DNA of 64,000 bases from positions 682,001 through 746,000 of the forward strand of contig NZ_JBFBOG010000002.1 of assembly GCF_040686855.1 (NCBI RefSeq), written 5' to 3'. This document shows, piece after piece, positions 51,123 through 59,292 of this stretch. Position 1 is the first letter of the stretch; each line of letters opens with the position of its first letter. The position numbers and the translations under genes were made by a program. The notes beneath the pieces are model-generated. The model made no database searches, was not told the DNA's origin, and saw nothing but the letters and a program-made list of their open reading frames with translations. This DNA comes from Leifsonia sp040686855 (GTDB taxonomy: Bacteria > Actinomycetota > Actinomycetes > Actinomycetales > Microbacteriaceae).

Positions 51123-52133
51123 ATGACCGAACCCCGCCGCCGCGCCACCGTGATGGACGTGGCGCTCGAGGCGGGCGTCTCGCGGGGAACGGTCTCGCGC
51201 TATGTCAACGGCGGCCACTACGTGTCGAGCGAGGCGCGGCAGGCGATCGAGGCGGCGATCCGCAAGGTCGGCTACACGCCGAACACCGCGGCGCGGAGCC
51301 TGGTCCGGCAGCGCACGCAGGCGGTCGGCTTCATCGTCCACGAGCCGCACTCGGTGTTCCTGGAGGACCCGAACATCGGCGTGATCATGCTCGGTGCGAA
51401 CGCCGCTCTGTCGGCCCACGACTACCAGATGGTGTGCCTGATCGTGGACTCCGAACGCGACACCGACCGCGTCTCGCGCTACCTCAGCGGCGGCTTCGTC
51501 GACGGCGCGATCGTGGTGTCGGCGCGCGACCGCGACCCGATCCTCTCGGTCATCGAGCGCCTGGGGCTGCCCGCCGCCTTCGTCGGGCATCCGCCGGGCA
51601 TCACCGCGCCGTTCATCGGCATCGACAACCGGGGCGCGTCCGCCGCGATCACCCGGCGGCTGATGGAGACCGGCCGCCGCCGGATCGGGATGATCGCCGC
51701 CGCGCTCGACCGCGATTCGGGCGCCGACCGCCTGGCCGGGTTCCGCGAAGCTCTCGGCATCGCCTACGACCCCGAGCTGGTCGTGCCCGTGCCGTTGTAC
51801 TCGTTCAACGACGGGGCCGACGGGATGCGGACCCTGCTCGAGCGCGCCCCCGACATCGACGGTGTGGTCGCCGCCTCCGACGCCGTCGCCGCGGGCGCGA
51901 TGCAGGCCCTCCTCGAGGCCGGGCGCACCGTGCCGGGAGATGTCGGGCTCGTCGGCTTCGACGACAGCTCCTGGGCGACCCGGACCACCCCCGCACTGTC
52001 GACCGTCCACCAGCCCGCCGAGGGCCTGGGCAGCTCGGCGGCCGAGGCGGTGCTCGAACAGATCCGCACGGGCGACACGACCGCCGGCGGGCTCGTGCTC
52101 GACACGCCCATCGTGTGGCGCGAATCCGCCTGA
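51123..52133 (+). CDS. LacI family regulator of the galactoside operon
   Basis: 336 residues. DNA-binding head: VMDVALEAGVSRGTVSRYVNGG, hinge RSLVRQRTQA. Effector domain ends with GLVGFDDSSWATRTTPALSTVHQP. Divergent from GH42, with three operator copies between. TAGACT (51111-51116) is six bases before the ATG with no ribosome-binding site, so the mRNA is probably leaderless. It differs in its recognition helix from the two LacI proteins at 24184 and 28712, consistent with its distinct operator. Confidence 0.93.
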   Translation: MTEPRRRATVMDVALEAGVSRGTVSRYVNGGHYVSSEARQAIEAAIRKVGYTPNTAARSLVRQRTQAVGFIVHEPHSVFLEDPNIGVIMLGANAALSAHDYQMVCLIVDSERDTDRVSRYLSGGFVDGAIVVSARDRDPILSVIERLGLPAAFVGHPPGITAPFIGIDNRGASAAITRRLMETGRRRIGMIAAALDRDSGADRLAGFREALGIAYDPELVVPVPLYSFNDGADGMRTLLERAPDIDGVVAASDAVAAGAMQALLEAGRTVPGDVGLVGFDDSSWATRTTPALSTVHQPAEGLGSSAAEAVLEQIRTGDTTAGGLVLDTPIVWRESA

Positions 52134-52150
52134 CGGGTGATGATGGCCTC

Positions 52151-52693
52151 GTGGATGACACCGAGCGTTCACTGATCGCCGGGCTGCAGTCCGGCGAGGT
52201 GGACGCGATCGAGCGCCTGTACCAGCGCTGGGGCCGGCTGGTCTACACGCTCGCGCTCCGCTCGCTCGGCGACGTCGCCGACGCGGAGGACGTGACCCAG
52301 CAGGTGTTCGTCGCCGCGTGGCAGAGCCGCGCCTCCTTCGATCCGGCCCGGGCGAAGCTCAGCACCTGGCTGATGGCGATCACCCGGCACAAGATCGTGG
52401 ACGCGTACGAGGCGCGGGCGAAGCGGCAGCGCGAGCTGCAGGCGCTGATGGAGAGCGTCTACCTGCAATCGCTGACCTGGACGGACGAGATCGCGGACAG
52501 CGTGGAGATGAGTCAGGAACTCGGTCAACTCGACCCGGTTCCGCAGCAGATCATGCGGATGGCGTTCTACGATCGGCTGACGCACACGCAGATCGCGGCG
52601 CAGCTCGACCTGCCGCTGGGCACCGTCAAGAGTCACATCCGGCGCAGCCTGCTCCGGCTGCGAGCACGGCTGGAGGACGCGGATGACGCATAG
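52151..52693 (+). CDS. ECF RNA polymerase sigma factor (SigK-like)
   Basis: 180 residues with region 2 (AEDVTQQVFVAAWQSRASFDPARAKLSTWLMAITRHKIVD) and region 4 (YDRLTHTQIAAQLDLPLGTVKSHIRRSLLRLR). GTG 52151 is 17 bases after the LacI stop; the ribosome-binding site is weak, so the start could be slightly different. It overlaps the anti-sigma gene by 11 bases, the classical arrangement of a sigma factor held by a cognate membrane regulator. Controls an envelope or oxidative stress response by analogy with SigK/RskA. Confidence 0.9.
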   Translation: MDDTERSLIAGLQSGEVDAIERLYQRWGRLVYTLALRSLGDVADAEDVTQQVFVAAWQSRASFDPARAKLSTWLMAITRHKIVDAYEARAKRQRELQALMESVYLQSLTWTDEIADSVEMSQELGQLDPVPQQIMRMAFYDRLTHTQIAAQLDLPLGTVKSHIRRSLLRLRARLEDADDA

Positions 52694-53441
52694 CGATCCC
52701 GACGCCCTCGCCATGCTGGCGCTCGGCGACCCGGACGTTGACGAGGCCGACGTCGAGCACGTCATGGGCTGCGCGGAGTGCCGGTCGGAGCTCGACCGGC
52801 TGATGCGCGTCACCCGCGCCGCACGGGAGAACGGGCCGGTCGACTTCGAGCTGAGGGAGCCGTCCCCGGCGGTGTGGGAGGGCATCCGCGCCCAGCTGAC
52901 GATGGAGGCGCCGACGGAGTCCGCGGCGATGGTCACCCCGGAGCCCGCGCCCTCGGAGCAGCCCGCGCACGTGGCTCCCCGGCGCCGCGAGCGGAGCACC
53001 GCATCCCGCCGCCGCTGGGTGGCCGCGCTGTCGGGCGCCGCCGTGGTCCTGATCGCCGTCGTCGTCTCGGTAGTTCTCGTGCTCCGCCCCACCGCGCAGG
53101 TCCAGGCGCACGCGACGCTCGCGGGCCTGCCCGCGTGGTCGACCTCGAGCGGCAGCGCCACGATGGAACGGCAGACCGACGGGACGACCGTGCTCCAGAT
53201 CGAGCTCGACTCCCCGGCCGTCCACTCCAGCGGCGATTACCGCGAAGTCTGGCTGATGAACAGCGACCTCACGAAGTCGATCAGCGTCGGCCTGCTCGAC
53301 GGCGACTCCGGCACGTTCGCCATGCCGCCCAACATCGCGGCCGCCGATTACCCCGTCGTCGACATCTCGCAGCAGCCGCTGAACGGCGACCCCGCGCACT
53401 CCGGGGACAGCATTGTCCGGGGGACGCTCGCCTCCGGGTGA
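52683..53441 (+). CDS. RskA-like membrane anti-sigma factor
   Basis: 252 residues. The N-terminal zinc anti-sigma motif is H-x3-C-x2-C (HVMGCAEC); one transmembrane helix VAALSGAAVVLIAVVVSVVL follows at about residue 112; the extracytoplasmic C-terminal domain shows HATLAGLPAW, REVWLMNSDL and GLLDGDSGTFAMP, as in RskA. It would sequester the sigma factor encoded just upstream until cleaved by site-1/site-2 proteases, which are not encoded here. Confidence 0.9.
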   Translation: MTHSDPDALAMLALGDPDVDEADVEHVMGCAECRSELDRLMRVTRAARENGPVDFELREPSPAVWEGIRAQLTMEAPTESAAMVTPEPAPSEQPAHVAPRRRERSTASRRRWVAALSGAAVVLIAVVVSVVLVLRPTAQVQAHATLAGLPAWSTSSGSATMERQTDGTTVLQIELDSPAVHSSGDYREVWLMNSDLTKSISVGLLDGDSGTFAMPPNIAAADYPVVDISQQPLNGDPAHSGDSIVRGTLASG

Positions 53442-53454
53442 CGCCCGCGTCGCC

Positions 53455-53637
53455 TCAGCCCGCGAAGAGCCCGCGCTCGCCCTCCGCCAGCCGCTCGAAG
53501 AAGAGCGCCACCACGGCCCGCTCGCGCCGGCTCAGGCCGGCCAGCAGCGGGGCGATCTGCTCGGGCGTCGGCTCGCCGGGCAGGCTGCCCGCCAGTTCGG
53601 CGACCGCCCGTGCCAGGTCATCGGCTGTCTTCGACAT
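53455..53637 (-). CDS. Hypothetical small protein (60 residues)
   Basis: Mostly helical: SKTADDLARAVAELAGSL then LAGLSRRERAVVALFFERLAEGERGL. ATG 53637 or 53649 is possible; GGATGG lies upstream. It overlaps the previous minus-strand gene by 20 bases, suggesting coupled translation. No family recognised. Convergent with the anti-sigma gene. Confidence 0.5.
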   Translation of the reverse strand: MSKTADDLARAVAELAGSLPGEPTPEQIAPLLAGLSRRERAVVALFFERLAEGERGLFAG

Positions 53638-54058
53638 GGTCCATCCCATCCTCTCGATCGGGGTCGGCTGTGGTCGCGGCGAAGACCGCGCGGGTGCGTC
53701 CGCCGTCGCTCTGCACGAAGCAGAGCCGCCCGGCGATGCACGAGATCAGGGCGCCCTCGGGGCTCTGAAGCACCCGGTGCAGGGCCGAGGGCAGGTCGGT
53801 GACCTCGTCCTCGAGCAGTCCGTCCTTGACGAGCACGCACTGCTCGGGCGCTCCACGGGCGCGGAGCAGGGCGAGCACGTCGCCCTCGGACATCCGCTCG
53901 GCCCCGGTCGCGTCGCATCCGGCCCTCAGCTCGACCGGGCCGGACAGGCGGCGGCGGAACTCCCTCCGCCCGGCGCGGGTGGCCCGTGCCGAGAGGAGGA
54001 CCACCCACGTCGGGCCGAGGAAGGCGTGCACGGCAGCGCCCACGTGCTGCTCGACCAT
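53618..54058 (-). CDS. Hypothetical protein (146 residues)
   Basis: Not recognised. An N-terminal helix-strand pair (HVGAAVHAFLGPTWVVLLSARA), a basic stretch, then EGDVLALLRARGAPEQCVLVKDGLL and LQSPEGALISCIAGRLCFVQSDGGRTRAVFAAT. Three cysteines are spread through the second half. GGAGG lies close before ATG 54058. Codon use matches the neighbours. It and the downstream 60-residue gene form a small unit of unknown role. Confidence 0.6.
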   Translation of the reverse strand: MVEQHVGAAVHAFLGPTWVVLLSARATRAGRREFRRRLSGPVELRAGCDATGAERMSEGDVLALLRARGAPEQCVLVKDGLLEDEVTDLPSALHRVLQSPEGALISCIAGRLCFVQSDGGRTRAVFAATTADPDREDGMDHVEDSR

Positions 54059-54123
54059 CCGCCTCCGCGGCGCGGGCGCGCCCGGCCGGCGGGTGGGTGC
54101 TGTGCCCGCCGGCCGGGTGGTTC

Positions 54124-54858
54124 TCAGTGCCGGGTCATCCATGGGAAGGACAGCAGGCTCCCTTGTCTCAGTGTCTGGACGGCGACCGTCAGGTTCCCGG
54201 CGGACGCGCTGCCCCAGGCGTAGACGATCGTGTTCTGCCGGGAGTCGACCGGCACCGCCGCCGGACCGATCACGGGGGCCGTCGTCCCGGCCAGGGCGAC
54301 CGACGCGTTCACCATCCCCGCCGGCAGCACGAGCGCTGCCTGGTTCGGGTTGGTGAGCGACCGGATGACCGGTGTGCCGCCTGCGAGGACGTCGACGGCG
54401 GGCGCGGCGGCGGTGTGCCGCACGACCAGCCGACCCTGGCCGTACGGCGTCTTCGAGAGGTCGTTGGTGAACACGGTCGCGGTCGGCGCGCCCGCGGCCG
54501 TCAGGTGCGCGGCGACCGTGTAGCTGGTGTTCCGAGCGAAGCTGACGGTGACCGGACCGATGACCGGGCTGCTGTCGTTCCTCGCGTCGGCCGCGGTGAT
54601 CGCCAGCCGGTAGGTGCCGGACGGCAGCAGGTACGGGCCGGCGAACGTCCCGGGCTGGAAGTCGTTCAGCACCCGGATGTGGTTCACGTACACGTCCACG
54701 GGCGTCGCCGGGACGCCGTGGAAGACCGAGACCTGCGAGATCCCGAACGACCTCCAGGCCTGCTGGGGCGCCGCGTTCGCGGGTGCCGCCGACACCCCGA
54801 TCAGCGCGAGCGCCGCGGCGGAGATCACCCCGATCCGCCACCACCGCTTCCTCATCAT
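54124..54858 (-). CDS. Secreted DUF4397 domain protein
   Basis: 244 residues. Sec signal peptide RKRWWRIGVISAAALALIGVSAAPANA, cleaved near residue 29. The mature protein has two similar halves starting VSVFHGVPATPVDVYVNHIRVL and RLVVRHTAAAPAVDVLAGGTPVI, the tandem pattern of DUF4397. AAGGGG precedes ATG 54858. Function unknown; extracellular and probably surface-associated. Placed next to a SigK/RskA-like pair but on the opposite strand, so co-regulation is only possible. Confidence 0.9.
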   Translation of the reverse strand: MMRKRWWRIGVISAAALALIGVSAAPANAAPQQAWRSFGISQVSVFHGVPATPVDVYVNHIRVLNDFQPGTFAGPYLLPSGTYRLAITAADARNDSSPVIGPVTVSFARNTSYTVAAHLTAAGAPTATVFTNDLSKTPYGQGRLVVRHTAAAPAVDVLAGGTPVIRSLTNPNQAALVLPAGMVNASVALAGTTAPVIGPAAVPVDSRQNTIVYAWGSASAGNLTVAVQTLRQGSLLSFPWMTRH

Positions 54859-55019
54859 GATGAACCCCTTCGTGTCATCGGGTCTCCGGCGGAGCCCCTC
54901 GTGAAGTCATTCCCCGGGACCGGGTCGATCGGATGCGCAGACCACGAATTCTTCTAGCCGAGCGAGGGAAAACCGCCCTACTCTGTGCGCATCGTCGGGG
55001 TGATCGAAGGGGAGGAACC

Positions 55020-55751
55020 ATGTCGGATACTCGGGAGGTCGACGTCACCGTCGTCCTGGTCCACGGCGCATTCGCCGATGGCGCGAGCTGGGCGGGCGTC
55101 ACGCAGCTGCTTCAGGAGGCGGGGGTCCCCGTCCTCGTCCCGGCGATCGCCTTGCGAGGGATCGCGGTCGATTCGGCGTACCTGCGGAGTGTGGTCGAGC
55201 AGCTGGACGGTCCCGTCCTCCTGGTCGGCCACTCCTATGGCGGCGCGATCATCAGCAACGCCGGCACCGGGCTGGACGCGGTGAAGGGTCTGGTCTTCGT
55301 CTCCGGTTTCGCGCCGGACGAGGGTCAGGTGCTCGGCGAGATCGAGGGGACCTCCCGCGACAGCGCCCTCGGGCCGGCGCTGGTGCAGAAGAACTTCCCC
55401 GGCCCCGACGGGCAGCCGGCGGTCGAGCTCTTCGTTGCGGAGAACGAGTTCCCGCGCGTCTTCGCCGGCGACCTCCCGCCCGAAGTGGGAGCGGTGCTCG
55501 CCGCCTCCCAGCGTCCGGTCGCCGCGTCCGCGTTCGAGGAGAAGAACGGAGCCCCGGCCTGGAAGCAGGTGCCCTCGTGGGCCGTGGTCGCGACCGGCGA
55601 CAAGGCGGCCGGGTCGGACGTCCTGCTCGCGATGGCGAAGGCCGCGGGTGCGGAGCTCACCACGATGGAGGGCTCGCACCTCATCATGGTCTCCCAGCCG
55701 CGCGCCGTGGCGGACGTCATCCTGCGCGCAAGCGAGGCGGTCGGCCGATGA
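55020..55751 (+). CDS. Alpha/beta hydrolase
   Basis: 243 residues. VVLVHGAFADGASW, nucleophile in LLVGHSYGGAIISNA, and LTTMEGSHLIMVSQP with the catalytic histidine near the end. The profile fits small plant-esterase-like or haloperoxidase-like hydrolases common in actinobacteria. ATG 55020 has GGAGGAA directly upstream. The cupin gene overlaps its stop by 4 bases, forming a two-gene unit. Substrate unknown. Confidence 0.9.
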   Translation: MSDTREVDVTVVLVHGAFADGASWAGVTQLLQEAGVPVLVPAIALRGIAVDSAYLRSVVEQLDGPVLLVGHSYGGAIISNAGTGLDAVKGLVFVSGFAPDEGQVLGEIEGTSRDSALGPALVQKNFPGPDGQPAVELFVAENEFPRVFAGDLPPEVGAVLAASQRPVAASAFEEKNGAPAWKQVPSWAVVATGDKAAGSDVLLAMAKAAGAELTTMEGSHLIMVSQPRAVADVILRASEAVGR

Positions 55752-56104
55752 CCGACGGCGCGCGCGACGACCTCGCCGGGCGGCTGAAGCGCACCGAGGT
55801 GCAGCGCGCGTCGTCCTCCATCCCGGGCCGGATCATCGTGCAGGTGCTCACCGAGATACCGGAGGGCGTCGAGTCCGGCTGGCACACGCACCCGGGGGAG
55901 GAGGTCGGCTACATCCTCGCCGGGACGGTGGAGATGCGCATCCACGACGCCGAGACGCTGCACCTCGAGGCGGGGAGCGGCTTCCTCATCCCGCCGGGGA
56001 CGCCGCACAACGCCCGCGACCTCGGGCCGGGGACCGGCCGGATGCTGTCGACGTACCTCGTGGAGCCCGACCAGGCGCTGGCGACGTTCGTCGATCCCGG
56101 GTGA
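55748..56104 (+). CDS. Cupin-domain protein
   Basis: 118 residues, single cupin. Metal motif 1: GWHTHPGEEVGYILAG; motif 2: GSGFLIPPGTPHNARD. These supply His and Glu ligands for a metal. Overlaps the hydrolase stop by 4 bases (ATGA), so it is produced with it. Might be a small enzyme or sensor acting on the same compound. Confidence 0.9.
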   Translation: MTDGARDDLAGRLKRTEVQRASSSIPGRIIVQVLTEIPEGVESGWHTHPGEEVGYILAGTVEMRIHDAETLHLEAGSGFLIPPGTPHNARDLGPGTGRMLSTYLVEPDQALATFVDPG

Positions 56105-56182
56105 CGCGCCGGGCGTCCTCTGCGATCTCCCAGCCGGGAGGGCGCAGGATGTTCCGGTTGTCTTCTGTACGTAAGGAACACC

Positions 56183-56293
56183 ATGAGCTCGCTTCGCGAT
56201 CACATCGAGCGCACCCTCGTCGAGTCCGACTCCGCCCTGTCGGCGGACCCGGGTGCGATGACCGGTTCGATCACCCTGCCGCCGCACGAGTAG
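56183..56293 (+). CDS. Possible small protein (36 residues)
   Basis: ATG 56183 follows a good AAGGA (56173-56177) and runs 36 codons with GC-typical third positions: SSLRDHIERTLVESDSALSADPGAMTG. Acidic, probably helical. No family is recognised and chance cannot be excluded. It lies alone between the cupin and DUF2277 genes. Confidence 0.4.
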   Translation: MSSLRDHIERTLVESDSALSADPGAMTGSITLPPHE

Positions 56294-56308
56294 GCGTATC
56301 GTCGGCAC

Positions 56309-56605
56309 ATGTGCCGCAACATCCGCTGCCTTCACAACTTCGAGCCGGCGACGACGGACGATGAGGTGCGGGAGGCCGCGCTGCAGTTCGTCCGCAAGGT
56401 GAGCGGGTCCACGCGTCCCTCCCGCGCCAACGCGGCCGCCTTCGACCAGGCCATCGACGAGATCGCCGCGGCGACGCGCAGGATGCTCGACCAGCTGGTC
56501 ACCACGGCGCCGCCGAAGAGCCGGGAGCTCGAGGCGATCAAGGGGCGCGAGCGGCACGAGAAGCGGATGGAGCGCGAGGTGCGCATCCGCACGGCGTCTG
56601 TCTGA
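56309..56605 (+). CDS. DUF2277 domain protein
   Basis: 98 residues beginning MCRNIRCLHNFEPATTDDEVREAALQFVRKVSG, the highly conserved DUF2277 start with two cysteines, and ending in a basic helix. TATCGT lies six bases before the ATG and there is no ribosome-binding site, so it is probably leaderless. Function of the family is unknown. Confidence 0.9.
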   Translation: MCRNIRCLHNFEPATTDDEVREAALQFVRKVSGSTRPSRANAAAFDQAIDEIAAATRRMLDQLVTTAPPKSRELEAIKGRERHEKRMEREVRIRTASV

Positions 56606-56611
56606 CGCCGG

Positions 56612-57055
56612 TCAGCCCCGGAGCGACGTCACCATCCCGCGCAGGATACGGAACGCGGCCGCCTGCTCGTCCTCGGTCAGGCCGGTGAGCATCCTGACCT
56701 CGACCTCGCGCACCGCCGCGGTGGCCGACTCCAGTCTGCGTCGGCCCTTCTCGGTGAGCCGCGTCGGGAGCGCCTTGCCGACCGGAGCCTCGGTGGCCCG
56801 CGCGACCTCGCCGTCCCGTTCCAGTGTCTGCAGGAGGACGTTCATGGTCTGCCGCGTCACGAACGTGCCGCGTGCGAGCTCGGAGTTGGAGAGACCCGGC
56901 CGCTGGGCCAGCAGCTCGAGGCACGAGTAGTGCGTGATGCTCATGCCGAGCGGGCGGAGCACGTCCTCCATGGCGAGGCGGAGGGCGCTGGACGCCTCCT
57001 TCAGGAGGTAGCCGAGGGAGGTGTCGAGGTCGATGCCGGCGCGGTCTTGACGCAT
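56612..57055 (-). CDS. MarR family transcriptional regulator
   Basis: 147 residues: SNSELARGTFVTRQTMNVLLQTLERDGEV is the winged-helix recognition part, with LTEKGRRRLESA as the wing. ATG 57055 lies inside the first of two perfect palindromes, and CAGAAT is six bases before it, so the gene is probably leaderless and strongly autorepressed. Divergent from the glyoxalase-like gene, which is the likely target. The frame is open to 57142, but that part crosses the operators. Confidence 0.9.
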   Translation of the reverse strand: MRQDRAGIDLDTSLGYLLKEASSALRLAMEDVLRPLGMSITHYSCLELLAQRPGLSNSELARGTFVTRQTMNVLLQTLERDGEVARATEAPVGKALPTRLTEKGRRRLESATAAVREVEVRMLTGLTEDEQAAAFRILRGMVTSLRG

Positions 57056-57098
57056 GTCAGTATTCTGACATAGCCTTTGTGTGTCAGAAAACTGACAC
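57055..57098. promoter_or_regulatory. Twin perfect MarR operators
   Basis: TGTCAG-TATT-CTGACA at 57055-57070 and GTGTCAG-AAAA-CTGACAC at 57081-57098 (core 57082-57097). Both are perfect palindromes with a 4-base AT centre, centres 27 bases apart. They fill the space between the MarR start and the VOC gene's ribosome-binding site. Confidence 0.85.
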
Positions 57099-57116
57099 GT
57101 AACGAAGGAGAACGCC

Positions 57117-57485
57117 ATGCCCGCCATCGGACCCGACTTCATCTCGCTGCAGGTGCGAGACCTCGACGCCTCTCAAGCGTTCTATGAGCGGTACCTCGGG
57201 CTGGTGCGCTCGCCCGCCGGGCCGCCTCACGCCGTCGTCTTCGACACCGCGCCGATCGCTTTCGCGCTCCGCGACCCGCTGCCCGGCACCGACCTCGCCG
57301 CGGTCGCGCAGCCCGGGATCGGCGTCGCCCTCTGGCTGAAGGCGACCGACGTGCAGGCGATCCACGACGCGCTCGAAGAGGGCGGCCACACCATCGTCTC
57401 CGGGCCGATCGACGGCCCGTTCGGCCGGACCTTCACGTTCGCCGACCCGGACGGGTACCACGTGACGCTGCACGACGGCGACTGA
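57117..57485 (+). CDS. VOC (glyoxalase/bleomycin-resistance-type) protein
   Basis: 122 residues, two beta-alpha-beta-beta-beta units: FISLQVRDLDASQAFYERYLGLVR in the first, FTFADPDGYHVTLHDGD in the second, with the conserved glutamate position at the end of the second unit replaced by the terminal histidine/aspartate region. Excellent site GAAGGAG precedes ATG 57117. Controlled by the divergent MarR; may detoxify or sequester the MarR ligand. Confidence 0.9.
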   Translation: MPAIGPDFISLQVRDLDASQAFYERYLGLVRSPAGPPHAVVFDTAPIAFALRDPLPGTDLAAVAQPGIGVALWLKATDVQAIHDALEEGGHTIVSGPIDGPFGRTFTFADPDGYHVTLHDGD

Positions 57486-57497
57486 GCGCCGCCGGGA

Positions 57498-57541
57498 CCA
57501 GAGCCGGATCGATCGCTCGGTCCGGCTCTGGCACTGTTCCC
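57498..57541. terminator. Hairpin after the VOC gene
   Basis: CCAGAGCCGGA (57498-57508) pairs perfectly with TCCGGCTCTGG (57531-57541), 22-base loop. It begins 13 bases after the stop. No T-tract, as elsewhere in this genome. Confidence 0.6.
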
Positions 57542-57615
57542 CATACCCGTAGCTACGGGGAGCCCCAGGATAGCGCTTCACCGCGGTGTCACCTGCAGTG
57601 GGTAGCATCCGTCCC

Positions 57616-58719
57616 ATGGCCGATGGGGAAGCGGGGCTGTTCCGCCCGGGAGCGCTGCAGCCGTACTGGGGGAAGACCGGGCACTACACGATCGCGTCGT
57701 TCGCGTGCGAGCACGTGCCGGAGGGTCCGCTGCGGACGCTGCTGACGGCGAACGCCGACCGGATCAGCGTGCGCATCGGACCGCAGGGGCGGGAGGTGTC
57801 GGCTGAGCTGCGCGCCGTGAACGCGCAGAAGGGATTCGTCCCGCTGGCCGATGTCCCGGACCTGATCTGGAAGAACCTCCCCTCCGCGGTTCCGGGCGGT
57901 CGCGACACCGCCTTCCGCTCCGGACCGGAGCACCCGAACCACTACGCCGACATCGACCAGCCGCTCGACGGGACCACTCTGCGGCAGCGCTGCGTCGCCG
58001 ATCCCAGCCAGGTCGCGGTCCCGGTGTGGCAGGACTACTACACGCGGCTCGGGAAGACCGCCCCGGACGACCGCGGGCTGCTGCCGTTCCGGGTGCAGCA
58101 GTTCTTCGGCGAGCTGGTCGCTGCGGCGCAGGCGGGAGACGCGGTGCGGTTCGTCGCGGCGGCAGGACTCGTCGCGCACTACGTCGGGGACGCGTGCCAG
58201 CCGCTCCACGGGTCGTATCTGGCCGACGGGCTCCCGGACGGCACGGGGATGGGCGTGCACTCGGCGTACGAGACGACGATGGTCGACCGCCACGAGGGCG
58301 AGCTCGTGGCGGGGATCGCGGCAGCGCTGCCGAAGGCGACGTGGCCGGCGGCGCTCGGCTCCGCGGCGGATGCCGCCGTCGCCGTCGTCGCGCTGATGGA
58401 CCGCTCGGCCCGGGCCGTCGACCCGCGCGCGCTGGTCGACGCGTACGCCGCGGTCGCGAGCAAGCCCGATGACGCCTCGGTAATGGTGACCGACGCGCTG
58501 TGGAGCGACTTCGGCGCGCAGACCGCGGGGTTGATGGTGGACGGCGCTGTCACGCTGGCCGGGCTGTGGCACAGCGCGTGGACACTGGGCGGCGGCGACG
58601 ACACCGTGGGCGCCGCGCGGCTGGTGGCGATCGACCCCGCCGGCCTCCAGCGCCTCTACGAGCAGCCGACGTTCGTGCCGTCGCTCACGCTGGATGAGAT
58701 CGGGCCGGTTCTGGGCTGA
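57616..58719 (+). CDS. S1/P1-nuclease-like zinc enzyme
   Basis: 367 residues. The zinc-site residues of the S1/P1 nuclease and phospholipase-C fold are recognisable: YWGKTGHYTIASFA at the start, HYADIDQPL, then VAHYVGDACQPLHGSY and GVHSAYETTMVDRH. No signal peptide is evident, unusual for this mostly secreted family. TAGCAT lies seven bases before ATG 57616 with no ribosome-binding site, so it may be leaderless. Role could be nucleotide or phosphoester hydrolysis; the exact substrate is uncertain. Confidence 0.75.
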   Translation: MADGEAGLFRPGALQPYWGKTGHYTIASFACEHVPEGPLRTLLTANADRISVRIGPQGREVSAELRAVNAQKGFVPLADVPDLIWKNLPSAVPGGRDTAFRSGPEHPNHYADIDQPLDGTTLRQRCVADPSQVAVPVWQDYYTRLGKTAPDDRGLLPFRVQQFFGELVAAAQAGDAVRFVAAAGLVAHYVGDACQPLHGSYLADGLPDGTGMGVHSAYETTMVDRHEGELVAGIAAALPKATWPAALGSAADAAVAVVALMDRSARAVDPRALVDAYAAVASKPDDASVMVTDALWSDFGAQTAGLMVDGAVTLAGLWHSAWTLGGGDDTVGAARLVAIDPAGLQRLYEQPTFVPSLTLDEIGPVLG

Positions 58720-58800
58720 CGCCGTCGACCCACGATCCGCACGTCGGCGAGCGCGCAGGTCTGGCACCGGCAGGCGTCACGGGAGTATCGTGCCCGCCCG

Positions 58801-59292
58801 ATGGCGCATTCGATCCTGATCCTCCTGCACGCGGGGCTGGCCGTGGCCTCGTTCGTGCTCGGGTGCCTGCTCCTGGCGGCAGTGCCGGATTCGGCGCGCT
58901 CCGGCCGGTTCGCCGCCTTCTTCTGGTGCACGGCCGCGGCGATGACGTGCCTGATCGTCGTAGTGCTGATCGACTGGCCCGGTCTGCCCGTGACGAAGCG
59001 CATCGCGTTCGCGGTCCTGGCCGTGCTGGCCGTCTACCTGATCGTCCGGGCGGTGCAGGCGTGGCGCACGCTGGTCCGCATGCCGGACCGGTGGCGGAGG
59101 TCCTTCATCGGCCATGTCGGCTTCGTGCTGATCTCGCTCTTCGACGGCTTCTGCATCGTCGCGGCCATCGACCTCGGGATGCCGCCCCCGGTCACGATCA
59201 CGGTCGCCGTCCTCGGCGTGGTGGTCGGCGTCCTCCTCCTCCGGGCGCTGGTGCGACGGGACGCCGCCCGGCATCCGGTTCAGGCGTTCTGA
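58801..59292 (+). CDS. Hypothetical integral membrane protein
   Basis: 163 residues, four hydrophobic segments (SILILLHAGLAVASFVLGCLLLA, CLIVVVLIDW, RIAFAVLAVLAVYLIVRAV, VLGVVVGVLLLRALV). It resembles DUF2306-type small membrane proteins but the match is loose. No clear ribosome-binding site is seen. It overlaps the convergent CGNR gene by 13 bases. Confidence 0.75.
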   Translation: MAHSILILLHAGLAVASFVLGCLLLAAVPDSARSGRFAAFFWCTAAAMTCLIVVVLIDWPGLPVTKRIAFAVLAVLAVYLIVRAVQAWRTLVRMPDRWRRSFIGHVGFVLISLFDGFCIVAAIDLGMPPPVTITVAVLGVVVGVLLLRALVRRDAARHPVQAF

